Below are positions 42,758-50,928 of a DNA stretch of 61,582 nucleotides, in pieces (positions within the stretch are counted from its first letter, which is position 1; the number at the start of each line of letters is the position of its first letter). A program made the position numbers and the translations under genes. This DNA is from a virus: IMG/VR virus record IMGVR_UViG_3300028393_000068, positions 1-61,582 of that record, one strand, 5' to 3'. The notes under the pieces were generated by a model. The model did not search any database. It was not told where the DNA came from and worked only from the letters and a program-made list of their open reading frames with translations.

Positions 42758-43726
42758 TTACTCATCGTCCCAATCGGACACGATGTCAGCCAGCTTACCT
42801 TTTTTGGCAGGCACAGCCGACGGCTTCGCAGACTCCTTACGGACTTCTGGTTCAGCATCTTCCTCTACCTCGGCAGGCTTGGCTTTCGCTTTTGCCTTGG
42901 CCGCGATGGGCTCGTATGCTGGAGCGTCTTCTTCCTTGGTCAACTCACCCATGGGGCGTGTGCCTTCGATCTTCAAAGGGGCAGGAGCAGGCTTTACACC
43001 ATCAGAAGCGGCAACAGTCATGACGACTGCACGCTTGGCTTCATCGCTCTCGCCTTGAGTCTTGACGATCTCATACTCTTCTGGAGTTAACCAACGATTG
43101 GGCGCGAAGTGCAATTTGGGCGCTTCTGCTTTCGTATCAAACTTCATACGAGTCACAACCATCTCAGGGCTGATAGGTGGGTTCTGCATGGCCAAGTTGC
43201 GAGCGAAGGCTTGCAGTGGGCGCTTGTCTCCGTCTTCCTTACCAAACACCGAAGTGGCTGGCAAAGTCAACTGCAACACTACACCTTCAATGTTGTTCTC
43301 AAGCACCACAGCCAAGCGTTGTTGGTAGCGGCAGGCGCGGCTGTTGCCTTGACCTGAACCTGCAATATTCTGAGTGCATGACATGCAAGTTGTAGCTTGC
43401 TTGTTCTCAGCGGATGCGTCTGGACGATCACCATCGTTGCTCCAGCAGTCAGGGCCAGTGATGTTGTCACCGTCATAAGACTTAGCGTAGAAAATGCGGC
43501 TGACCTTGGGGGCAGCCTTGACGATGATGACGTCCAAAAAACGTTCGTCGATAGCGGCAATCTCCTTGCCACCGGCCAGCAAACGAAACACACCACCTTT
43601 GATGGAGATGCGCTGTGTGCTGTTGCCTACGCCGCCACCCGTCAGGGCTTTGGCTGTCTCAGATAACTCGTGGTTGCGTGCGAACGCGGGAGCATTGGAG
43701 GTGTTAAATAGTGCGATATTTGTCAT
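42758..43726 (-). CDS. Putative ssDNA-binding protein with acidic tail
   Basis: A 322-residue protein. It has an N-terminal beta-rich domain (RISIKGGVFRLLAGGKEIAA), a cysteine set in GPDCWSNDG, TTCMSCTQN and ACRYQ that may bind zinc, and a conserved core. A charged linker and a very acidic C-terminus (KGKLADIVSDWDDE) follow, as in SSB, T7 gp2.5 and T4 gp32, where the tail recruits replication partners. T4 gp32 also binds zinc. It sits between primase-helicase and helicase genes. No sequence identity to known SSB can be claimed from reading alone. Confidence 0.6.
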   Translation of the reverse strand: MTNIALFNTSNAPAFARNHELSETAKALTGGGVGNSTQRISIKGGVFRLLAGGKEIAAIDERFLDVIIVKAAPKVSRIFYAKSYDGDNITGPDCWSNDGDRPDASAENKQATTCMSCTQNIAGSGQGNSRACRYQQRLAVVLENNIEGVVLQLTLPATSVFGKEDGDKRPLQAFARNLAMQNPPISPEMVVTRMKFDTKAEAPKLHFAPNRWLTPEEYEIVKTQGESDEAKRAVVMTVAASDGVKPAPAPLKIEGTRPMGELTKEEDAPAYEPIAAKAKAKAKPAEVEEDAEPEVRKESAKPSAVPAKKGKLADIVSDWDDE

Positions 43727-43733
43727 GATAAAT

Positions 43734-44147
43734 TTACTTGGTTGGTTTAGTTACGCGAATCTCAAACTCCGTTACAGAGTTCAAGCCCGGCGGGAGAGAG
43801 CCCGGGTTCTCTTCGAGGTACCGTGCCATGTTGGTTTGCGCGATGCGTTTCTCCAGCAAGTCCACGACTTCATGCTCAAGAATAAACTTCTTGAATGAGT
43901 CCCAGTCTTGCGTGTTGTAACGCGTCTTGGTCACCATTGCCACAGTCCCAAAGGAAGTCTGCACGGACTTAACGCCCATGGCCTTCATTTGGTCTTTCAT
44001 CGCAAAGCGAACTTCATCTTGCTGTGCCTTCAGAGTCTCGATCTCAGTGTCGTACTCTTGGGTCAAGCGGTCGATGCGCTCCTTGATTTTGCGATAGATT
44101 TTTGCGAGCCTGTCCATTGGAATTGGCTCTTGGGTTTCTTCAGACAT
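43734..44147 (-). CDS. Conserved replication-region protein with coiled coil
   Basis: A 137-residue protein with an N-terminal coiled coil (KIKERIDRLTQEYDTEIETL) and a small C-terminal domain (FGTVAMVTKTRYNTQDWDSF, RIAQTNMARYLEENPGSLPP). This family recurs beside ssDNA-binding genes in phages. The shape recalls Gam-like nuclease inhibitors, but that is only a resemblance. It is preceded by a 74-bp gap with operator copy 44172-44187 and RBS CAGGAGAAAGC. Confidence 0.68.
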   Translation of the reverse strand: MSEETQEPIPMDRLAKIYRKIKERIDRLTQEYDTEIETLKAQQDEVRFAMKDQMKAMGVKSVQTSFGTVAMVTKTRYNTQDWDSFKKFILEHEVVDLLEKRIAQTNMARYLEENPGSLPPGLNSVTEFEIRVTKPTK

Positions 44148-44171
44148 TGTGCTTTCTCCTGTGTTTGTTTT

Positions 44172-44187
44172 TGTCTAAGGTTTGACA
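44172..44187. promoter_or_regulatory. Operator-like palindrome, copy 1
   Basis: TGTCTAAGGTTTGACA matches TGTCTAA-NN-TTAGACA with one change. It lies in an AT-rich 74-bp gap ahead of gene 43734-44147 (left-going). Confidence 0.5.
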
Positions 44188-44221
44188 GTTTACATAATTT
44201 TTAACTCAATACAACCCCCTT

Positions 44222-45781
44222 TCATGAATTTATTTCTGTGTCGAACATCTCGGTAAGTAAAGAGTTATCACTTACTTTGTCTTGTAATGCTTTAAACATC
44301 TTCTTCTCAATCGGGCTACCCTGAATGTGTATCACAGTAACTTTGTCGGAGTCTTGACCTTTGCGGTCGGCTCGTGCTATGCACTGCACGTATTGCTCCA
44401 CGCTCATGAGTGGCCCATAAAAAATCACCGTGTCTGCGGCTGTTAGGGTAATCCCGTGTGCAGTAGCTTGCGGTTGCATCACCAATACGCGAGGCTCTGA
44501 CTCGTTTTGGAATCGCCTGATAATGTCTGCGCGTTTGGGCGGTGTCACACTGCCGTGGATGCACTCGTTTGGTATACCTCGGTTTGAGAGGTGCGTGTGT
44601 ATCGTGTCGATGATGCTTCGGAACAGAGCAAAGATGATGACCTTACGCGTTGTCTCTTCCAAGATTTCCTCCAGTACACCAAGGCGAGGCGCTGAGTCAA
44701 ACTCCACAACTTCCTTGTCGTCTGTGTAGGCCGCACCACAACTGATCTGCAAGAGCTTGGATACCCCTGCGGCGGCGTTGACTGCACTGATTGTCTCGCC
44801 TGCCGCGTACACCATCATTTTGTCTTTAAGAAGGTTGTAGTACTTGGCCTGTTGGGGGGTCAAAGCGATCTCCCGCGTCATGGTGATAACAGGGGGTAAA
44901 TCCAAACACGCTTCTTTTGTGAAGCGTATTGCTGGCTGTAGCGCTTCATGTACCAATTCTGGTGCGTTTGCTTTTGCCGCCCACTTAAACAGCGTTACCT
45001 TGTGCATGACCTGATCTCGCCATGCCGTGAAGAACTTGGGCACACCTTCGGGGTTGACCAACTTGGCCAAGCCGTACGCATCAGCAGGCGACTGCGATGC
45101 GGGCGTGCCTGTCATCATCCACAGGAAGGTGTTGGGCTTGATGATGGACTTGAGCGTCTTCCAACGTTTGGTTGTAATTGTCTTGTACGCATTAGCTTCG
45201 TCAACAATTACCAAGTCAAAGCGGCCATCATTATTGATCTCGTCAGCAATTAGATTTAACCCATCGTAGTTGGCGATTACAAATTCGTAATCTTGCTGAA
45301 CCATCTCGATACGGCGACTAGCCTGCGCATGGTGCGCGACGATGGCAGAGCGATGGATGATGCTGTTGTTCAAGTCACCAAGCCACGCAGACTGCATGAT
45401 CGACAAGGGGCACAGTATTAAACAACGCCTGACTTCACCACGTTGCATCAGGTAGTCAGCCGCCCACAGCGCAGATAAAGTTTTACCAGTACCCGGCTCG
45501 CTAAACACAAAGGCTTTACGGTTAAGCGTTAAGAAAGACGATGTATCTTTTTGGTGAGCCATGGGTGTATATTTACCCGGCCAGTTATATCTCCTAGTGA
45601 TAGGCGACTGAATGTTTTTCACACCAAGATTGCGCAGTACCCGACATTCATCAAGACCCCAATACACAGCCACGTCGTAGCCACCATCTATACGCTCGAT
45701 GATTTTGTGTTTTGGGATTACCTGATACTTCTCTGGGTTACGGGTGCGAAAGACAAGTGCTTTGTCTTCGATGATTTCCAT
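44222..45781 (-). CDS. SNF2-family DNA helicase/translocase
   Basis: A 519-residue superfamily-2 ATPase. It has Walker A VFSEPGTGKT (92-101), motif Ia LILCPLSIMQ, motif II VDEAN (193-197) and motif III MMTGTPAS (222-229). The C-terminal RecA domain has KVIIFALFRSI, VMQPQATAHGITLTAAD and motif VI ARADRKGQ. Such phage SNF2 proteins move along duplex DNA and are thought to assist replication or recombination restart. Start ATG 45781 follows AAACGGAGAAAGC. No nuclease domain is fused. Confidence 0.88.
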   Translation of the reverse strand: MEIIEDKALVFRTRNPEKYQVIPKHKIIERIDGGYDVAVYWGLDECRVLRNLGVKNIQSPITRRYNWPGKYTPMAHQKDTSSFLTLNRKAFVFSEPGTGKTLSALWAADYLMQRGEVRRCLILCPLSIMQSAWLGDLNNSIIHRSAIVAHHAQASRRIEMVQQDYEFVIANYDGLNLIADEINNDGRFDLVIVDEANAYKTITTKRWKTLKSIIKPNTFLWMMTGTPASQSPADAYGLAKLVNPEGVPKFFTAWRDQVMHKVTLFKWAAKANAPELVHEALQPAIRFTKEACLDLPPVITMTREIALTPQQAKYYNLLKDKMMVYAAGETISAVNAAAGVSKLLQISCGAAYTDDKEVVEFDSAPRLGVLEEILEETTRKVIIFALFRSIIDTIHTHLSNRGIPNECIHGSVTPPKRADIIRRFQNESEPRVLVMQPQATAHGITLTAADTVIFYGPLMSVEQYVQCIARADRKGQDSDKVTVIHIQGSPIEKKMFKALQDKVSDNSLLTEMFDTEINS

Positions 45782-45792
45782 GCTTTCTCCGT

Positions 45793-46026
45793 TTATTTAT
45801 TATCTGATCTGTTCGCTGACTTACTTCGCATACGAAGGTTACCCTTCGCTGACGTACCGCCTGAGCGCATGGGCTTGATGTGATCTACATCTTTGCCGTC
45901 ACCCTTGGTGGCCGCACCCGTCTTCTCCATCACGCGGCGAGCCTTGACTCGCTCTGCACGTTTCTTGATCTGCTCGGGTGTGCCTTGGTAGTTGTCGTAC
46001 TCACTGCGGTAGTTGCGTGTGGCCAT
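45793..46026 (-). CDS. Small basic HNH-like protein without zinc cysteines
   Basis: A 77-residue protein. The segment DVDHIKPMRSGGTSAKGNLR imitates the D-H-I/V-x-P-x-x-x-G-G-x-x-x-x-x-N-L core of HNH nucleases and is followed by Ser/Lys/Arg-rich text. The cysteine pairs that normally stabilise HNH are missing, so it may be a minimal or degenerate nuclease. Similar short proteins occur near phage nuclease and helicase genes. Confidence 0.65.
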   Translation of the reverse strand: MATRNYRSEYDNYQGTPEQIKKRAERVKARRVMEKTGAATKGDGKDVDHIKPMRSGGTSAKGNLRMRSKSANRSDNK

Positions 46027-46028
46027 GA

Positions 46029-46499
46029 TTATTCCTTTATTCCGTGAAATTTTTCAATCGCTCTTGTGTAGTTAAACAAGTGCAAACCTGTGGACATCAA
46101 GTCCGTTCTTGTAAAACCTGCTTCGTAAGCTAGTTTTGTCATTTCCAACTCTGATATTACACCGCCTTCCCTGAGTACTTGCTTTCGTGCTTTGCGATAT
46201 TCGTTGCGGCAGTGACTACATAAAATCGTGCAGCTATCGTCCGTCAACGAGAACTCTATCCACTCTTGCTTGAGGTTGTCGTTAAGGTAGTGTGTGCCGT
46301 CCGCATCCCTGTCAAGAACAAAGTCGGTCACCTTCGCTTCAAACGCATTCATCAACGTGTCTAACGTCCTGACTCGATATAGTTTGACGTTTGTAACAGC
46401 GCATGCTTCGCACTCGCCATCATCCAGAGGGTTATCCGCATCATGTGCTTCTAGTGCTTTTCGTACAACTCGGTACATGATGCTGTCTCGTCGTCCCAT
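46029..46499 (-). CDS. Putative zinc-binding protein
   Basis: A 156-residue protein. CEACAV (about residues 30-35) and CSHCRNEYRK (about 94-103) form a possible four-Cys zinc site split by a 60-residue domain. The flanks are charged and helical. The spacing recalls endonuclease-VII-like or HNH-related knuckles, but no catalytic His-Asn-His can be seen. It lies between the HNH-like and nuclease genes of the early operon. Confidence 0.62.
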   Translation of the reverse strand: MGRRDSIMYRVVRKALEAHDADNPLDDGECEACAVTNVKLYRVRTLDTLMNAFEAKVTDFVLDRDADGTHYLNDNLKQEWIEFSLTDDSCTILCSHCRNEYRKARKQVLREGGVISELEMTKLAYEAGFTRTDLMSTGLHLFNYTRAIEKFHGIKE

Positions 46500-46507
46500 A
46501 CAGCCTC

Positions 46508-46819
46508 CTAATGTTTAACAGGGGGTTTAAATAATTCGGCGAGAGAGACGTCAGACTCAATCGTCATCAAGCGTACCATCTCGGGCGCTATCTGTTCTAC
46601 GATTGCTTTTGCTTCAAAGTTTGCTTTCTCTGCTTGCTTTGAGAGTTGTTTGACGATAGTTACCATGACAGCGCCTTCTGTTCTGTCCTTGAGCGAGTTC
46701 TTGTTCTTCTCAAACGCGTCAAGCAACGCTTCGGCCATGTTGTTGGCTTTTAGCGTCCAGATGTTTACTGTACGGCCTTCGTCTGAATCTGACACGACGT
46801 CAATGTCATATACGTTCAT
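46508..46819 (-). CDS. Small early protein
   Basis: A 103-residue, helical, charged protein starting MNVYDIDVVSDSDEGRTVNI. I chose ATG 46819 because AAGGAGAAAAC lies just upstream; the more upstream ATG 46852 would overlap the nuclease gene. No domain recognised. Confidence 0.65.
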   Translation of the reverse strand: MNVYDIDVVSDSDEGRTVNIWTLKANNMAEALLDAFEKNKNSLKDRTEGAVMVTIVKQLSKQAEKANFEAKAIVEQIAPEMVRLMTIESDVSLAELFKPPVKH

Positions 46820-46829
46820 AGTTTTCTCC

Positions 46830-47498
46830 TTAATGTTTTGGGTGATTTTCACAGGTTGTTACGGGGCACCAAGGACACAGCGGTGAGGGTCTTGGGTTCC
46901 ATACGCCTGAAGCATGCGCTTGCTCAATCCTTGCTACGCGTTGGCGATACTGCCACCACTCTGCATCGGCTTGGTCAACAGTGTAGGCCGCTTTAACCAT
47001 ATCGTTCTTGACAACAAACAGCAGTGCTGCGTTGACCTTTCTGATATGTGGAAAGTGTGCAAACACCATGAGCGCCATCAGTTTAAGTTGCTCTCGATCT
47101 GGATACTTGTTGTTGCCTGTCTTGTAGTCCACAACCCAACAAGTCAAGTTGTCGTCGTCAATGATAAGCAAGTCAGCAATGCCGCGAAGCCACACATCCT
47201 TGCCAAGAAACTCACAAGGTTGCAAGTCCACAGTCAACCCCATCTTGTGCTCGCACAACTTCCTTCCGGGCTTGGCGTTTAGGGCGTCGAGTGTATCCTT
47301 GATGTACTCAAACTCTTTGGGAATAGGCTTACCCTCTTTGATGTAGAGTTCAGCCGCCTCGTGTAGTACCGTGCCGTAGCGCGTCGCTTCAGTCTCTTGG
47401 AACTTGTAGTTCTTCAAGACCTTGACTTCGTGATACCTACGGGCACAGCCCTCGTAATCCTTGAGGGATGAGTGGCTCCATGTAATTGGCTTGGTCAT
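46830..47498 (-). CDS. Cas4/RecB-like PD-(D/E)XK nuclease
   Basis: A 222-residue nuclease. TWSHSSLKDYEGCARRY is the classic N-terminal Cas4/AddB motif with a cysteine at about 18. GTVLHEAAE supplies His46. The PD-(D/E)XK core is GIADLLI (Asp109) and WVVDYKTG (Asp124, Lys126). The C-terminal C-P-W-C-x4-C cluster gives three further cysteines, consistent with a 4Fe-4S cluster. It probably processes DNA ends in recombination-linked replication; phage copies of this family occur without CRISPR. It overlaps the upstream gene by ATGA-type coupling. Confidence 0.87.
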   Translation of the reverse strand: MTKPITWSHSSLKDYEGCARRYHEVKVLKNYKFQETEATRYGTVLHEAAELYIKEGKPIPKEFEYIKDTLDALNAKPGRKLCEHKMGLTVDLQPCEFLGKDVWLRGIADLLIIDDDNLTCWVVDYKTGNNKYPDREQLKLMALMVFAHFPHIRKVNAALLFVVKNDMVKAAYTVDQADAEWWQYRQRVARIEQAHASGVWNPRPSPLCPWCPVTTCENHPKH

Positions 47499-47800
47499 TC
47501 AAACTTCGCAGTCTTTATTGCTACTGTTAATCGGTTGGCAAACTGGGTGACAAACGCCTCGTTCTTGTTGAGATCGTACTGCCCCATGTCCTCCAGTATG
47601 GCGTGGACAACCTCATGCCAGAACGTATCAGCCAACTCATCCTTGCTGAACTTACGCCCCGTAATGTTGCTGACCCTACCAAGCCTGATGCACTGCTCTG
47701 GGTAGAACGTGCGCCCCATATCTCGGCGGTGAAGCATGGCTTCCACCACCTCCACGCTGTACCATTTCTTTCCCACACGCATACGCGTTGGTAACTTCAT
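47495..47800 (-). CDS. Small HEXXH metallopeptidase-like protein
   Basis: A 101-residue protein. DTFWHEVVHAILEDMG has the HEXXH zinc-protease signature inside a helix, similar to SprT/WSS1- and IrrE-like mini-proteases. The third ligand may be a later Glu (KNEAFVTQFANRL). SprT-type proteases clear DNA-protein crosslinks and IrrE-type cleave repressors; either could make sense beside polymerase, but no substrate is indicated. RBS AAAAGGAGAAAGT precedes the ATG. Confidence 0.78.
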   Translation of the reverse strand: MKLPTRMRVGKKWYSVEVVEAMLHRRDMGRTFYPEQCIRLGRVSNITGRKFSKDELADTFWHEVVHAILEDMGQYDLNKNEAFVTQFANRLTVAIKTAKFE

Positions 47801-47811
47801 ACTTTCTCCTT

Positions 47812-49782
47812 TTAGTTTTTTGCTAATCCATAACGACGATGCGCACCACCGTCAGCGTCCAGTGGAATACCGGGCATATAGCTCGGCTCCATAGTCATTT
47901 GAGCCAAGACCCAAGTCTTAGCTTCCTCAACCTCTGCCTCGGGTACAACAACGATCTGTTCGTCATGCACCGTTCCCGCCACAAAGTATCTCTTTGCAGT
48001 TCGTAGCATCCCATCCGTCATCACAATACGCGCAGTGCCTTGCACCACATTGTTCGTGATCTTACCTGCGTAAAGTTTGGTAGCGTCTGGCCCGTATATC
48101 CACTGGCTCCTACCTTTCTCGTCCTTCTCTTGGCGCAGGTCTGGGTAGAGCAAGCTCATGCCGTTGGGCAGAACTATCTCCCCCTTCTTGAAGGTGATAC
48201 ATTTATACACGAACTCCTGACCGCCTGCAAGCGATGTTTGTATGAGGCCAGAGCACATGTCCCAGAAGCTCACAACGGGGTGCGCTGTAGTCCTGTACTT
48301 GTCGATGATTTTCTTGGCCGCTACGCAGTGAATGAGTAGCTCCTGATCGGTACAGGTGTGTGGTATCTCCATCATCTTGACGTAGTTGTCATCCCACTCA
48401 AGGAACTTGTCGATGTACTTACCGTCTACGCCTAGCTTCTTTGCAAAGTCTTTCTCGTATCTAACGGGCGATGCACCAAGAAATCCGACAAGAAGTTGCG
48501 ACGCAAACGCCGCCCACCCAAGTCCGTAGCCGCACCCCAAGAGCGCACTTTTTGCAGACTGCCGTAGGTCTGGATGCGATTCCTTACTGAGTCCGGGTAT
48601 GTTAAACATCTGCGCACCGAACGCGGCGTAAGGGTCACCACCTGCCCTGAAGATTGTGAGCATGTCTTGGTAATCTGAAAGCCACGCGAGTACTCGCGGT
48701 TCAATCTGCGAAAGATCCCCCACAACGAGTTGGTGTCCTTCGGGAGCCATAATTGCTTTGCGTAGGAATGAGCCTCGCTTGAGGTTCTGCATGTTGATGG
48801 CCGAGCCTTTGGCCGCCGTCCACCTACCCGTCTGCGCACCGTAGTAGGAGAGAGGTACTGGTAAGGCGCCACGTTGACTAATGTCGAGAAACCGCTGAGC
48901 ACGGGTACGCTCGGTGGTAGATTTAACCCGAAGACGCGCTTCACAAAGTAGGGCAACGTCTTCACGTTCACCATTGAGGAGCGTTTGAAATAGGGCATCA
49001 TTTTTAGCGAGGGCAAGCGCTTGCTTCCCAGTCGTCTTGCTAATCTTGGTTGGCGGAACCACATTGAGTTTCTCAAGTAGTGCAGCAAACTTTGGGTTCG
49101 ATGCCAGCGCAGTCTCTTCCACGCCGAGCTTTTGTAGTAGGGCTTCACGTTTTTCCTTCTCCTGTTCGATTGCGTTATGTAGCATGAGGGCGTCAAGCTG
49201 CAACACTGGGCGTGTATACATCTTGAGAGTCATGTCGATGAGCCTGAGTTCACTGGACGGGTATCCAGCGACCAAGCGTGCAAAGATTCGTTCGCATAGA
49301 TATACGTCGTGTTTGCAATAGTCTGCAAGCTCAGATTCCAAGACCTCGTCCAACTCGGCCACACCATTGGTGCTGTGTACGGCTGTCCCTTTGGCGGGAA
49401 GACCAAAAGCGTCTGCAAGTTTGGCGAGACTGTTGCCAACCTCAACGCCTCTGAGAGCTCGCGCCATTGATAACGTGTCGAAGATGAAGGCTGGATGTAC
49501 ATCGTAGATCCACTCCATAATGGATACATCGAACTGTGCGTTGTGCGCAAGCACTGCGGTTCGTCCCCAGTCAACTCCAGAAAAGTAGTCACGTAGTCCA
49601 TCTGCGCTAACCCATCTAATGTCATCTCCGCTTCCGTATTCGTGAACGCAAACACCGAACGCTTTAAATCTCTTATCACGTATGTACTCCTCAGTTGTCA
49701 TCTTGCTAAGTGTGTAACCTTCCTTGGTGTCCCAGTAGGTTTCGAAATCGATCGTGATGATCTGTTTATAGGGTGCGGTCAT
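47812..49782 (-). CDS. DNA polymerase I (family A) with 3'-5' exonuclease
   Basis: A 656-residue polymerase without 5'-3' nuclease. The DnaQ-like proofreading domain has Exo I IDFETYW, Exo II AHNAQFDVS and Exo III DYCKHD. Polymerase motif A is VGDLSQIEPRVLAWL. Motif B is RQSAKSALLGCGYGLG and motif C is VHDEQ. The position equal to E. coli Phe762 is Leu415. In viral family-A polymerases Leu there is linked with slower, more accurate synthesis and temperate or slow-growing lifestyles. It is the main replicase with the primase-helicase at 39260. Start ATG 49782 follows AAGGAGAAGA. Confidence 0.92.
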   Translation of the reverse strand: MTAPYKQIITIDFETYWDTKEGYTLSKMTTEEYIRDKRFKAFGVCVHEYGSGDDIRWVSADGLRDYFSGVDWGRTAVLAHNAQFDVSIMEWIYDVHPAFIFDTLSMARALRGVEVGNSLAKLADAFGLPAKGTAVHSTNGVAELDEVLESELADYCKHDVYLCERIFARLVAGYPSSELRLIDMTLKMYTRPVLQLDALMLHNAIEQEKEKREALLQKLGVEETALASNPKFAALLEKLNVVPPTKISKTTGKQALALAKNDALFQTLLNGEREDVALLCEARLRVKSTTERTRAQRFLDISQRGALPVPLSYYGAQTGRWTAAKGSAINMQNLKRGSFLRKAIMAPEGHQLVVGDLSQIEPRVLAWLSDYQDMLTIFRAGGDPYAAFGAQMFNIPGLSKESHPDLRQSAKSALLGCGYGLGWAAFASQLLVGFLGASPVRYEKDFAKKLGVDGKYIDKFLEWDDNYVKMMEIPHTCTDQELLIHCVAAKKIIDKYRTTAHPVVSFWDMCSGLIQTSLAGGQEFVYKCITFKKGEIVLPNGMSLLYPDLRQEKDEKGRSQWIYGPDATKLYAGKITNNVVQGTARIVMTDGMLRTAKRYFVAGTVHDEQIVVVPEAEVEEAKTWVLAQMTMEPSYMPGIPLDADGGAHRRYGLAKN

Positions 49783-50095
49783 TCTTCTCCTTGAGTTTGG
49801 CTTCTATTTTTCTGGCGTCATTGAGTAACACGTATACGTTTATGTCTGAATTGGATGTACCAATGTGACCAAAGATTTCCAAGATTTCCTCATCCGTCAG
49901 CCCTACCCATGTGCGTTGTACTTGCGGAGGAACACCATCTTCATAAACAGTATTACAAACAACACATTGCAACCTGACAGGCTCATCCTTTGCTTCTAGT
50001 GCGGCTTTAATAGCGGTGATGGCTTCATCTGCCCTGTGATAATCGGCATTGTCCAATGCTTCTATTGCCATGCGTAATGCTTCGTCTTTGGTCAT
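49766..50095 (-). CDS. Small early protein with CxxC
   Basis: A 109-residue protein. The N-terminal pattern MTKDEALRMAIEALDNADYH is a common phage small-protein start, followed by LQCVVCNTVYEDG with a CxxC that could bind metal, and WVGLTDEEILEIFG. It overlaps polA by 17 bp. Function unknown. Confidence 0.68.
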   Translation of the reverse strand: MTKDEALRMAIEALDNADYHRADEAITAIKAALEAKDEPVRLQCVVCNTVYEDGVPPQVQRTWVGLTDEEILEIFGHIGTSNSDINVYVLLNDARKIEAKLKEKNDRTL

Positions 50096-50343
50096 GAATG
50101 ACCCCTTGCTCGGATGGCGGCGGCATAATCATCAAGACCTTGATTCATAACGCCAAGCATCTCAGATCGGTTATGTAAATCAAACGGATGAAGCGTTTCA
50201 CGCAACTTTGCACACGCCTCACGCTCATGCTGTGCTACCAGCTCAACAAAGGCTACAACTTTTTCAAATGCTTCAGGGCTGATGTATTGCAAATAATCCA
50301 TACCTACCTCTGTAGCCATCTCAATGATTTCATCTTGTGTCAA
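50092..50343 (-). CDS. Small protein, paralogue of 23412-23609
   Basis: An 83-residue protein with MTQDEIIEMATEVGMDYLQ, HEREACAKLRETL and a DYAAAIRARGHS end. It shares the start, E-R-E-A-C-A-K-L core and I-R-A-R end with the late gene before the lysozyme. It ends in an ATGA overlap with the next gene and starts in one with 50340-50636. No known function. Confidence 0.7.
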   Translation of the reverse strand: MTQDEIIEMATEVGMDYLQYISPEAFEKVVAFVELVAQHEREACAKLRETLHPFDLHNRSEMLGVMNQGLDDYAAAIRARGHS

Positions 50344-50636
50344 TTAAAATTCTCCTTGGGTGGTGCGTCTAGGACGTTTAGAAAGCCGAAAAAATCGTTT
50401 GCCGCCAACATGAGTTGCGACGCCTCCATCTCATTACAGTTGAGGGTAACGACTCCTGCGACTTGATCTTCAGCGCGTCCAATGATGAACACGCCCTGTG
50501 CTTTGCCTTGGCCATAACACATCACGATTTTGTGAATCAGTAGTCTGAAATGGTGTTGCTCATCTTCTGACATGGCTTCGACCCTGCGTTCGAGTTCTTC
50601 CTCTGTCATTGAGAAATCACCTTGTACGTAACTCAT
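50340..50636 (-). CDS. Small early protein
   Basis: A 98-residue acidic protein: MSYVQGDFSMTEEELERRVE, DEQHHFRLLIHKIVMCYGQG. A second possible start is Met10. Conserved-looking hydrophobic middle (GVFIIGRAEDQVAGVVTLNC). It overlaps the VRR-NUC gene by 20 bp and is preceded by AAGGAGAAGC. No domain recognised. Confidence 0.66.
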   Translation of the reverse strand: MSYVQGDFSMTEEELERRVEAMSEDEQHHFRLLIHKIVMCYGQGKAQGVFIIGRAEDQVAGVVTLNCNEMEASQLMLAANDFFGFLNVLDAPPKENFN

Positions 50637-50928
50637 TTTGCTTCTCCTTCAGTAGCAGTTCCAAGTCAGGAATGTTGTGCTCACGCGCAATGAACACTGT
50701 ACCCCCTGCGTTGAGAATCAAGTTAAGTTCCCTGTCTTGCAGGGCAGTCGTGTTGTTTGTGCCGGCCTTGCACTCGATGGCGATGAAGTGTCCGTCCATA
50801 CAGCCAATGATGTCAGGTATCCCCGCACGGCCAAAGCCGTTAGCAGGGGGCATAAAGTGGTACACGCCCAGCCTATCAAGCAACAGCCGTACCGCCTTCT
50901 TTACTTTCCACTCAGGTGTCTGTGCCAT
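50617..50928 (-). CDS. VRR-NUC domain nuclease
   Basis: A 103-residue stand-alone VRR-NUC of the PD-(D/E)XK superfamily. N-terminal Glu in TPEWKVKKAV, catalytic GIPDIIG (Asp) and FIAIECKAG (Glu-x-Lys), then TTALQDRELNLILNAGG. Stand-alone forms act as structure-specific or Holliday-junction nucleases, fitting a role in recombination or branch removal before packaging. It overlaps both neighbours. Confidence 0.88.
   Translation of the reverse strand: MAQTPEWKVKKAVRLLLDRLGVYHFMPPANGFGRAGIPDIIGCMDGHFIAIECKAGTNNTTALQDRELNLILNAGGTVFIAREHNIPDLELLLKEKQNELRTR

Noticed and set aside
46830-47498. CRISPR Cas4
   Set aside because: The nuclease is Cas4-like, but no cas1/cas2 or array is present; phage Cas4-like genes usually act in recombination.
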